Source: Coriobacteriaceae bacterium
Lineage (GTDB): Bacteria > Actinomycetota > Coriobacteriia > Coriobacteriales > Eggerthellaceae
Assembly: GCA_004555335.1 (NCBI GenBank)
Contig: SFII01000087.1
Location: forward strand, 1 to 8,242
DNA: 8,242 nt
Direction of reading: 5' to 3'
A program made the position numbers and the translations under genes. Positions 1-5,667 of this stretch are shown piece by piece; within the stretch, counting starts at the first letter, position 1, and every line of letters starts with the position of its first letter. A model generated the notes under the pieces. The model made no database searches and was not told where the DNA came from. It saw only the letters and a list, made by a program, of their open reading frames with translations.

Positions 1-533
1 ATGCTATTACCCTGGCAGTCTATCGCAACCGTCAGGGGCATATCCTCGACTGTAAGCAAACGGATAGCTTCGGTGCCCAGGTCTTCGTAGCAGACCAGCT
101 GCACGTCCTTCACGGACTGCGCCATCAGCGCGGCGATGCCGCCCACGGCAGCGAAGTACACCGCGTCGTTGCGCTTCATCGCATCGATCACGGCCTGGCC
201 GCGCGCACCCTTGCCGATCATGGCGCGCTGGCCGGCGTCGAGCAGGCGCGGCGCATAGGGGTCCATGCGATAGGCGGTGGTGGGCCCCACCGAGCCCATG
301 ACCATGCCGGGCTTGGCAGGAGCGGGACCTGCGTAATAGATGATGGCGTCGCGGATGTCGAAGGGCATATCCTCGCCGCGATCCATCAGCTCGACCAAGC
401 GGGCATGGGCCGCATCGCGGGCGGTGTAGACCTTGCCGCTGTAGAGCACCTGATCGCCCGCGCTCAGCGAGCGGGCGGTTTCGGCATCGATGGTGCCGCT
501 GATGCGCTTGACGGTTTCGTTAGGGCAGCTCAT
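1..533 (-). CDS. fumB: Fumarate hydratase, class I, beta subunit (3' end cut by window edge)
   Basis: This is the C-terminal-domain subunit of the two-subunit [4Fe-4S] fumarase, which interconverts fumarate and malate in the cytoplasm together with the alpha subunit encoded just upstream. The reading frame gives 177 residues and is still open at base 1. Family members are usually about 185-190 residues, so only around ten residues should be missing. Visible family signatures are GSVGPTTAYRMDPY (residues 80-93), MIGKGARGQAV (105-115), DAMKRNDAVYFAAVGG (117-132) and a C-terminal CYEDLGTEAIRLL segment (148-160). The ATG follows the TAG of the alpha gene with no intervening base. No good ribosome binding site is visible, so translational coupling is likely (inference). 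The same fold is used by L(+)-tartrate dehydratase beta. The malic enzyme gene in the same operon favours fumarase. The symbol follows two-subunit usage; it is not the E. coli FumB enzyme. Confidence 0.93.
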   Translation of the reverse strand, partial: MSCPNETVKRISGTIDAETARSLSAGDQVLYSGKVYTARDAAHARLVELMDRGEDMPFDIRDAIIYYAGPAPAKPGMVMGSVGPTTAYRMDPYAPRLLDAGQRAMIGKGARGQAVIDAMKRNDAVYFAAVGGIAALMAQSVKDVQLVCYEDLGTEAIRLLTVEDMPLTVAIDCQGNS

Positions 534-1376
534 CTACAGCACCACGCTTTCGTGCCTTGCCACATGGCAGTTGATGTTCACGGCAACCGGCAGGCAGGCG
601 ATATGGGTCGCCATCTGCTCCACATGCACGGCAAGCGCGGTGGTCGCGCCGCCGAAGCCCGCAGGGCCCGTACCGAAGCGATTGATGGCCTCCAGCAGCT
701 CCGCTTCCATTTCCGCGTAGAAGGGGTCGGGATTGGGCTGGCCGGTGGGACGGGTGAGCGCCTTCTTGGCCAGCTTGGCGCAGTGGTCGAAGTTGCCGCC
801 CACGCCCACACCCACCACGATGGGCGGGCACGGATTAGGGCCGGCCTCGCGCACTGCCTGGAGCACGAAGTCGATAACCCCCGCGCGCCCATCGGCGGGC
901 TTGAGCATCTTGATCTTGCTCATGTTCTCGGAACCCGCGCCCTTGGGTGCCAGCGTGATCTTCAGGCTGTCGCCCGCAACCACGTCGGTGTGGATGAGCG
1001 CCGGCTCGTTAGTGTTGGTATTCACACGGCGCAGCGGGTCGGCCACCATCGATTTGCGCAGGTAGCCTTCGGTATAGCCGCGGCGCACGCCTTCGTTGAT
1101 GGCATCGGCCAGCAGGCCGCCTTCGATGCGCACGTCCTGGCCCAGCTCCACGAACACGCAGGCCGCGCCGGTATCCTGGCAGAGCGGCACTTCGTTTTCC
1201 ATGCCGATTTCCAGGTTCTGCAGGATGGAATCGAGCGTCGCCTGGGCGACGGGCCAGGGCTCGGTTTCCCTGGCATGCCTGAGCGCGCACACCACGTCGT
1301 CCTGCAGGCTGCAGTTGGCCTTGATGGACAGGTCGCGCACCGCATCTGCGATCTGGGAAGCCTGGATGACCTTCAT
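534..1376 (-). CDS. fumA: Fumarate hydratase, class I, alpha subunit
   Basis: This is the iron-sulfur, substrate-binding subunit of class I fumarase (280 residues, normal for the family). Three cysteines lie in the conserved places expected to ligate the [4Fe-4S] cluster: C66 in PLCQDTG, C183 in NPCPPIVVGVGVGGNFD, and C270 in NINCH near the C-terminus. Other family blocks are NTNEPALIHTDVV (120-132), KGAGSENMSK (145-154) and GFGGATTALAV (240-250). The ATG is preceded by AGGGA at 1383-1387, six bases away. That site overlaps the stop codon of the malic enzyme gene, with only nine bases between the two genes. The alpha stop abuts the beta start. The open cluster makes this enzyme type oxygen sensitive, which fits an anaerobic host (known for the family). 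Tartrate dehydratase alpha is the main alternative, less likely given the malic enzyme neighbour. Confidence 0.95.
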   Translation of the reverse strand: MKVIQASQIADAVRDLSIKANCSLQDDVVCALRHARETEPWPVAQATLDSILQNLEIGMENEVPLCQDTGAACVFVELGQDVRIEGGLLADAINEGVRRGYTEGYLRKSMVADPLRRVNTNTNEPALIHTDVVAGDSLKITLAPKGAGSENMSKIKMLKPADGRAGVIDFVLQAVREAGPNPCPPIVVGVGVGGNFDHCAKLAKKALTRPTGQPNPDPFYAEMEAELLEAINRFGTGPAGFGGATTALAVHVEQMATHIACLPVAVNINCHVARHESVVL

Positions 1377-1385
1377 CGCGCGTCC

Positions 1386-2576
1386 CTAGATTTCTTCCGG
1401 CATGGGCAGGCGGGCGACGCCGGTATCCACCGCCGCCTGGGCGACCGCACGGGCAACGCCTTCGGCGACGCGCGGATCCAAGACGCTAGGGATGATGTAT
1501 TCGGCGCTGCGGTCTTCGTCGGGCACCAAGTCGGAAATGGCCTTGGCCGCAGCCAGCTTCATATCGTAGTTGATGTCGCGTGCGCGAACCGCGAGCGCTC
1601 CGCGGAACAGGCCGGGGAAGCACAGCAGGTTGTTGATCTGGTTGGGCTTGTCGGAACGACCGGTACCCATGACCGCCACGCCCGCGGCCTTCGCCTCGTC
1701 GTAGCCGATTTCGGGGGTGGGGTTGGCCATGGCGAACACGATGGGGTCGCTTGCCATGTTCGCGATCATTTCCGGCTTGAGCGCACCCGCCACGGAAACG
1801 CCCACGAACACGTCGGCGCCTTCCAGGGCGTCGGCCAGTCCGCCGCGCATCTGGGTGGGGTTGGTTTCGTCCGCCAGCTGCAGCTTGTGCCCGGGCAGCG
1901 GGTCGCGGCCGGGGTAGAGGATGCCGAATTCGTCGACCGCGATGATATCGGTCGCACCCGCGTGCTGCATCATCTTGATGATGGCCGTGCCGGCGGCGCC
2001 GGGGCCGTTCAGGACGATCTTCACGTTGGCGATGTCCTTGCCCACCACCTTGAGCGCGTTGAGCAGGGCCGCGGTCACCACCACGGCGGTGCCGTGCTGG
2101 TCGTCATGGAACACGGGGATGTCCAGCTCGCGTTCCAGCACTTCTTCGATTTCGAAGCAGTCGGGGGACTTGATGTCTTCCAGGTTGATGCCGCCGAAGC
2201 TGGGCGCGATGGCCTTCACCGTCGCGATGACTTCTTCGGGGGTATCCGCATCGATGCAGACGGGGAAGGCGTTCACGCCGCCGAAGCGCTTGAACAGCAC
2301 GCTCTTGCCCTCCATGACAGGCAGGGACGCGGTTGCGCCGATGTTGCCCAAGCCCAGCACCGCGGTGCCGTTGGAAACCACCGCAATGGTATTGGCCTTG
2401 CAGGTGTAACGGTAGGCATCGTCGATGTTCTGCGCGATCTTGCGGCAGGGCTCGGCTACGCCGGGGGTGTACGCGACGGAAAGGTCGTCGACGTTTTCGA
2501 TGGGAAGCTTTGCTACGGTTTCGATCTTGCCCTGGGCTGCCTCATGACGGATCAGGGCCTCTGCGTAGAAATCCAA
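1386..2576 (-). CDS. NAD(P)-dependent malic enzyme, short bacterial form
   Basis: This enzyme catalyses oxidative decarboxylation of malate to pyruvate and CO2 with reduction of NAD(P)+, or the reverse. The product is 396 residues, matching the short malic enzymes without a phosphotransacetylase-like tail. The N-terminal catalytic half shows YTPGVAEPC with the candidate general acid Y36, GLGNIG (75-80), the lysine-rich KSVLFKRFGG (91-100), INLEDIKSPDCFEIE (130-144) for metal and substrate binding, and VFHDDQHGTA (155-164). The NAD-binding half starts with a Rossmann loop, LNGPGAAGTA (189-198), followed by IIAVD with D215 at the end of the second strand, which tends to favour NAD over NADP but is not decisive. 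ANPTPEI (284-290) is also present. The start codon is TTG, chosen because AAAGGAG at 2582-2588 sits five bases upstream and the protein then begins at the usual family position. It is co-oriented and tightly spaced with the fumarase genes. Confidence 0.95.
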   Translation of the reverse strand: MDFYAEALIRHEAAQGKIETVAKLPIENVDDLSVAYTPGVAEPCRKIAQNIDDAYRYTCKANTIAVVSNGTAVLGLGNIGATASLPVMEGKSVLFKRFGGVNAFPVCIDADTPEEVIATVKAIAPSFGGINLEDIKSPDCFEIEEVLERELDIPVFHDDQHGTAVVVTAALLNALKVVGKDIANVKIVLNGPGAAGTAIIKMMQHAGATDIIAVDEFGILYPGRDPLPGHKLQLADETNPTQMRGGLADALEGADVFVGVSVAGALKPEMIANMASDPIVFAMANPTPEIGYDEAKAAGVAVMGTGRSDKPNQINNLLCFPGLFRGALAVRARDINYDMKLAAAKAISDLVPDEDRSAEYIIPSVLDPRVAEGVARAVAQAAVDTGVARLPMPEEI

Positions 2577-2581
2577 TTCTG

Positions 2582-2588
2582 CTCCTTT
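2582..2588 (-). promoter_or_regulatory. Ribosome binding site deciding the TTG start of the malic enzyme
   Basis: The minus strand reads AAAGGAG, five bases before a TTG at 2576-2574. There is no in-frame ATG between this site and the conserved N-terminal part of the malic enzyme, so the TTG is the best-supported start. The site lies in the 23-bp gap after the M20 amidohydrolase stop. Confidence 0.8.
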
Positions 2589-2599
2589 CCTGGCTCTGC

Positions 2600-3703
2600 T
2601 TAAGATGCGTTCTTCCTATTCCACACCTGCAAGCTGCATTCCGTGGTATGCACCGGCGGGTATCCCATGCCGTTTCCCACGTAGAAGAAGCAGCCCGGGA
2701 TAACGCGGGTGTAGTTGCCGAAGTCCTCCGAAGCGCGCACCGGGGACGGGGTGGGCAGGTTGTTCCACTTGATGCCCGCCGATTCGCAGGCGCTGCGCAC
2801 CTTGTCGGCGCAGCCCGCATCGTTGATGAGCGCGGGGAATTCGTCGTTGAAGCTGAAGTCGACGGTCATGCCCTGTTCCTTGGCGGACTGGGTGGCCATG
2901 TCCTCGATAGCATGCTGCAGGTCGTTGATTTCGTCTTCGTACTGGGCGCGCAGGGTCATGGAGATGGTTCCCTCGCTCGCCTGGACGCCGAAGTTGAGCG
3001 AGCCCACGTCCACCTGCACGATCGTGCACATGACGTAGCCCTTCTTGCCTTCGGGGTCGATCAGCTTGGGGATGACGTCGACGATCTTGGCGATGGCGAA
3101 GGCGGGGTTGATGCCGTTTTCCGGCTCCGCCGCGTGGCTGGGCGACCCGACCAGGTGCACGGTCATGCCCTTCGAAGCGGGCATGGTGGGACCGTTGGTC
3201 AGGTGCACTTCATCGATGGCCATGTCGCTCCAGTTGTGCAGGCCGTAGACCTCGCACGCGCCTTCTTCCAGCAGGGCGTTCACGGCCACGGGCGCGCCCA
3301 CGCCCACTTCTTCGGCATCCTGGAACAGGAAGACGATGTTGTAGGGCGAACCCTTCTGGTCCACTTCCAGGGCGAAGCATGCCAGCGTGGCCGAATGGCC
3401 GTCATGGCCGCACTTGTGGGCGACGCCGGGATTCTGCGAAGACCAGGGCAGGCAGATGCCCTCGTTCACGGGAACCGCGTCGAAGTCCGCACGGAAGGCG
3501 ATGACGGGCTTGCCTTCGCCGGCGTTGTACTTGGCATAGAAATAACCGGCCGCAGGGTCGACGATCTCGAGGTTGGAGGTGTTCGCACGCAAGAAGTCGA
3601 TCAGGTGCTGCCTGGTCCAAACCTCCTGGCACGATAGTTCCGGATGAGCGTGAAGCTCGTGGCGCAGCTGTTGCGCAAGCTCAAGATTCTGCGGGTTGAT
3701 CAT
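2600..3703 (-). CDS. M20 family amidohydrolase (M20D-like metallopeptidase/aminoacylase), short C-terminus
   Basis: This is a cytosolic zinc-type hydrolase of the aminoacylase/dipeptidase M20 group that cleaves an amide or peptide bond; the substrate is unknown. The product is 367 residues. Metal-site signatures are present: RADFDAVPVNE (71-81), CGHDGHSA (98-105; C98, H100, H103), QDAEE (128-132; family usually QPAEE), GLHNW (154-158; H156), GSPSHAAEPENGINP (186-200), ASEDFGNY (324-331) and PPVH with H352. The ATG at 3703 is chosen because AGGGAGGA lies just upstream at 3707-3714. A longer in-frame version from a TTG at 3838 would have no ribosome site and would run through the promoter region. 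It is first in the operon with malic enzyme and fumarase. The protein ends only 15 residues after H352, shorter than the final helix seen in the second M20 protein of this window. Confidence 0.9.
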   Translation of the reverse strand: MINPQNLELAQQLRHELHAHPELSCQEVWTRQHLIDFLRANTSNLEIVDPAAGYFYAKYNAGEGKPVIAFRADFDAVPVNEGICLPWSSQNPGVAHKCGHDGHSATLACFALEVDQKGSPYNIVFLFQDAEEVGVGAPVAVNALLEEGACEVYGLHNWSDMAIDEVHLTNGPTMPASKGMTVHLVGSPSHAAEPENGINPAFAIAKIVDVIPKLIDPEGKKGYVMCTIVQVDVGSLNFGVQASEGTISMTLRAQYEDEINDLQHAIEDMATQSAKEQGMTVDFSFNDEFPALINDAGCADKVRSACESAGIKWNNLPTPSPVRASEDFGNYTRVIPGCFFYVGNGMGYPPVHTTECSLQVWNRKNAS

Positions 3704-3714
3704 CGTTCCTCCCT
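3704..3714 (-). promoter_or_regulatory. Ribosome binding site and start choice for the first M20 gene
   Basis: The minus strand reads AGGGAGGA (3714-3707) followed by ACG and the ATG at 3703-3701. The strong purine site places the start here, where family members begin with the helix leading into HELHAHPELS. It argues against the 45-residue upstream extension that is also open in this frame. Confidence 0.8.
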
Positions 3715-3773
3715 GCATATTCAAAGCCCGTATGGCTGCAGTATTCGGGCGCAGCCTGTCCCACAACTTATGA

Positions 3774-3804
3774 ATTTTACACCCGATTGCGCCTTGGGTG
3801 GCAA
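3774..3804 (-). promoter_or_regulatory. Candidate promoter for the M20-malic enzyme-fumarase operon
   Basis: On the minus strand TTGCCA (3804-3799) resembles a -35 box. TAAAAT (3779-3774) matches five of six bases of the -10 consensus, with a 19-bp spacer. An overlapping TGTAAA (3781-3776) gives a 17-bp spacer but a poorer box. Transcription would start near 3766, leaving a leader of roughly 60 bases. The -35 box overlaps the left end of the AGCT inverted repeat, so a regulator binding there could control the operon (inference). Confidence 0.4.
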
Positions 3805-3843
3805 AGCTGGGCCAGCTTTGGGACAGCTTAAGTAACAAAGCTG
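3802..3843. repeat. Cluster of AGCT-cored half-sites in the divergent promoter region
   Basis: A near-perfect palindrome, CAAAGCTGG-G-CCAGCTTTG, occupies 3802-3820 (nine-base arms, one central base). It is followed by CAGCTT at 3824-3829 and by another CAAAGCTG at 3836-3843. The same eight-base word thus appears twice in direct and once in inverted orientation, plus one partial copy; block starts at 3802, 3813, 3824 and 3836 are about one helical turn apart. Position between divergent genes and overlap with the leftward -35 box suggest a multi-site operator. A transcript hairpin is the alternative. No regulator gene is visible in the window. Confidence 0.5.
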
Positions 3844-3870
3844 CGGAAAACCGCCGATTGCCAGCAAAAT

Positions 3871-3885
3871 TGGTACACTTGTTCG
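3871..3885 (+). promoter_or_regulatory. Candidate extended -10 promoter with degenerate LexA/SOS-like box for the Y-family polymerase
   Basis: TGGTACACT at 3871-3879 fits an extended -10 element (TGn followed by a four-of-six -10 hexamer). No convincing -35 box lies at the right distance. The overlapping sequence GTAC-ACTT-GTTC (3873-3884), flanked by G on both sides, matches the actinobacterial LexA pattern GAAC-N4-GTTC in seven of eight core positions. A repressor there would block the promoter. The leader to the ATG would be about 48 bases. Both calls are inferred from short motifs and from the type of gene downstream. Confidence 0.35.
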
Positions 3886-3933
3886 TGTTTTCAAGATGTT
3901 AAGACCGAAGGGAAGGCGAAGGGAGGCGCGCGG

Positions 3934-5235
3934 ATGGAAGCGCAAGAAGGCACCGGCTGGGAACGGAGCTACCTATGCATCGACCTCAAATCCTTCTACG
4001 CCTCCTGCGAATGCGTGGAGCGCGGGCTGGACCCCCTAACCACCGATCTGGTGGTGGCCGACCCCGTGCGCAGCGACAAGACCATCTGCCTTGCGGTCTC
4101 TCCCTCGCTCAAGGCGAAGGGCGTGCGCAACCGCTGCAGGGTCTTCCAGATCCCCCAGGGCATGGAATACATCATGGCGCCGCCGCGCATGGCCCTGTAC
4201 ATACGCTATTCGGCGCGCATCTACCAGACCATGCTGCGCTTCGTTTCGGAAGACGACATACACGTCTACTCCATCGACGAGGCCTTCCTGGACGTGACCG
4301 GCTACCTGGGCTTCCACAAGTGCAGCGCCCGGCAGCTGGGCGAGCGCATACGCCAGGCCATCCTGCAGGACACGGGCATCCCCGCCACCTGCGGGCTGGG
4401 CAGCAACCTGTATCTGGCCAAGGTGGCGCTGGACATAACGGCCAAGCACAGCCCCGACTTCTTCGGCGTCCTGGACGAGCAGAGCTATCAGGCCACCATG
4501 TGGGACCACCGCCCCATCACCGACTTCTGGCGCGTAGGGCCCGGCACCGCACGGCGCCTGAAGAAGCTTGGGCTGGAAACCATGGGGCAAGTGGCCCTGT
4601 ACGCCAACCCAGAACGGCTGTACAAGGAACTGGGCATCGACGCGGAGATACTGATCGACCACGCCTGGGGAAAGGAACCCGTCACCATCGCCGACATCAA
4701 GGCCTACCGAAGGCGCTCGCACAGCCTGACCAACGGGCAGGTGCTGCCCTGCGGCTACACGCCCGCAGAAGCGCGCATCATCGTGACGGAGATGCTGGAT
4801 CAAAGCTGCCTGGACCTGGTCGCCAAGGGGCTGGTCGCATCGTCGGTATCGCTTGCGGTGCACTGCAGCGTCGGCGAATGGGGGCAGGCGCTCTACGACG
4901 GCGCGACCGTGCGCTTCGGATCGCCCACCAACGCCCGCAGCATCGTGCTGCCCCGCGTGCTCGCAGCCTACGACCGCATGGCCTGCAGCGACGCGAAGAT
5001 CCACCGGATCATGATCGTCTGCAACGACGTGCAGGAAGAAGACCGGGTGCAGCCCAGCCTGTTCGAGGGCTGCGACCCCGTGCTGGAGCGCGAACGGCAG
5101 CGCCAGGAAACCATCCTGGACGTGAAGCGGCGCTTCGGGAAGAACTCGCTGGTACGCGGCACCGACCTTATGCCCAAGGCAACCCAGATGGAACGGAACC
5201 TGCAGATAGGAGGCCACAGAAGCGGTGAGCAGTAA
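3934..5235 (+). CDS. Y-family translesion DNA polymerase, UmuC/UvrX type
   Basis: This is an error-prone lesion-bypass polymerase acting at stalled replication forks (433 residues, normal for the UmuC/UvrX branch). The palm begins with CIDLKSFYASCE; D17 is a metal ligand and Y22 sits where UmuC-type enzymes have their steric-gate tyrosine. YSIDEAFLD supplies the second acidic pair, D115 and E116. GLGSNLYLAKVALD (154-167) is a conserved palm segment. A helix-hairpin-helix thumb region follows at about 195-250 (FWRVGPGTARRLKKLGL), then a little-finger domain at about 260-370. QPSLF (373-377) matches the sliding-clamp binding motif. The C-terminal FGKNSLVRG and ERNLQIGGH blocks are typical of UvrX-like proteins rather than DinB. 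The ATG follows GGGAGG at 3921-3926, seven bases away. The next gene, YolD-like, overlaps its end. No RecA-dependent UmuD partner is visible. Confidence 0.95.
   Translation: MEAQEGTGWERSYLCIDLKSFYASCECVERGLDPLTTDLVVADPVRSDKTICLAVSPSLKAKGVRNRCRVFQIPQGMEYIMAPPRMALYIRYSARIYQTMLRFVSEDDIHVYSIDEAFLDVTGYLGFHKCSARQLGERIRQAILQDTGIPATCGLGSNLYLAKVALDITAKHSPDFFGVLDEQSYQATMWDHRPITDFWRVGPGTARRLKKLGLETMGQVALYANPERLYKELGIDAEILIDHAWGKEPVTIADIKAYRRRSHSLTNGQVLPCGYTPAEARIIVTEMLDQSCLDLVAKGLVASSVSLAVHCSVGEWGQALYDGATVRFGSPTNARSIVLPRVLAAYDRMACSDAKIHRIMIVCNDVQEEDRVQPSLFEGCDPVLERERQRQETILDVKRRFGKNSLVRGTDLMPKATQMERNLQIGGHRSGEQ
5208..5213 (+). promoter_or_regulatory. Ribosome binding site for the YolD-like gene, inside the polymerase gene
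   Basis: AGGAGG is followed 11 bases later by the GTG at 5225. The spacing is long but the site is strong. It lies within the last codons of the polymerase gene, which fits coupled expression of the pair. Confidence 0.6.
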
Positions 5236-5449
5236 ATACGACAACATGCCCCTGGTGGACAAGCAGGGGCATACCATCCATCGCATGCCCCCTTCCGAAC
5301 GGGCGAAGATCTTCATGCCCTTCGACGCGCTGAAGGGCCTGCGGGAAGCCCTGCAGGAAACCGAAGGGCGGGCGGAACGGGCGGGCGCACCCACGCTTGC
5401 GCCGGAACCCTTCGAAGCCGCACCCGACGAGGCGCCCGACATCCCCTAA
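5225..5449 (+). CDS. YolD-like family small protein
   Basis: This 74-residue protein begins MSSKYDNMPL and continues with RMPPSERAKIFMPFDAL (20-36). The arrangement resembles the N-terminal core of YolD-like proteins: a YDD-like start, then a PxMSxxDRAAQFxPFxAL-like block. Such genes commonly sit beside UvrX/UmuC-type polymerases in Gram-positive bacteria and are thought to assist or regulate them, though the mechanism is not established. The conserved core spans about residues 1-50. The rest (ETEGRAERAGAPTLAPEP...) is rich in Ala, Pro and Glu and probably disordered. The start is GTG, overlapping the polymerase stop by 11 bp, and a strong ribosome site lies upstream. Many relatives are longer, about 100 residues or more. 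After the stop, the +1 frame stays open and is also Ala/Pro-rich, noted as a finding. Family assignment is from motif resemblance only. Confidence 0.75.
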   Translation: MSSKYDNMPLVDKQGHTIHRMPPSERAKIFMPFDALKGLREALQETEGRAERAGAPTLAPEPFEAAPDEAPDIP

Positions 5450-5598
5450 GGGTGGGGCGGGAGCGCCGCAGCCCGCACCGACGGGATCGGCCCCACAGCC
5501 CGCCTTCGGAGCAAGCCCGGTGGCAGGCTCGGCGCAAGGCGCGGATAGCGCAGCGGGCAGGCGCGCCACAAGCCCGGCATGGGCCCCGATAACGCAAA

Positions 5599-5625
5599 CG
5601 TGCCCGCCGCAAAGCGGCAGGCACG
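5599..5625 (-). terminator. Intrinsic terminator hairpin between convergent genes
   Basis: Arms 5599-5610 and 5614-5625 form a 12-bp stem with a three-base loop. In the leftward transcript every pair is Watson-Crick except one U-G wobble. In the rightward transcript that position is a C-A mismatch. The minus strand continues GTTTGCGTT, a modest T tract. The hairpin is about 43 bases past the stop of the second M20 gene. It could also weakly stop rightward transcription from the polymerase unit. The rest of 5450-5667 holds no convincing gene. Confidence 0.65.
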
Positions 5626-5667
5626 GTGCAAGCGGATGGAAGGCGCGCAGCACTTGGCGCAAGGGGT

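Noticed and set aside
405..2603. A 732-codon open frame on the plus strand across fumarase and malic enzyme genes
   Set aside because: It is antisense to two well-recognised enzymes and shows a His/Arg/Ala/Gly-rich composition with no domain. Such frames arise from strong third-position GC bias on the coding strand.
3704..3838. A 45-residue N-terminal extension of the first M20 protein from a TTG at 3838
   Set aside because: It has no ribosome binding site and would overlap the promoter and half-site cluster. The extra residues do not resemble the family, whereas the ATG at 3703 has a strong site.
4036..5442. A 468-codon open frame on the minus strand across the polymerase
   Set aside because: It is antisense to the clear Y-family polymerase and has no recognisable motif; it is explained by GC bias.
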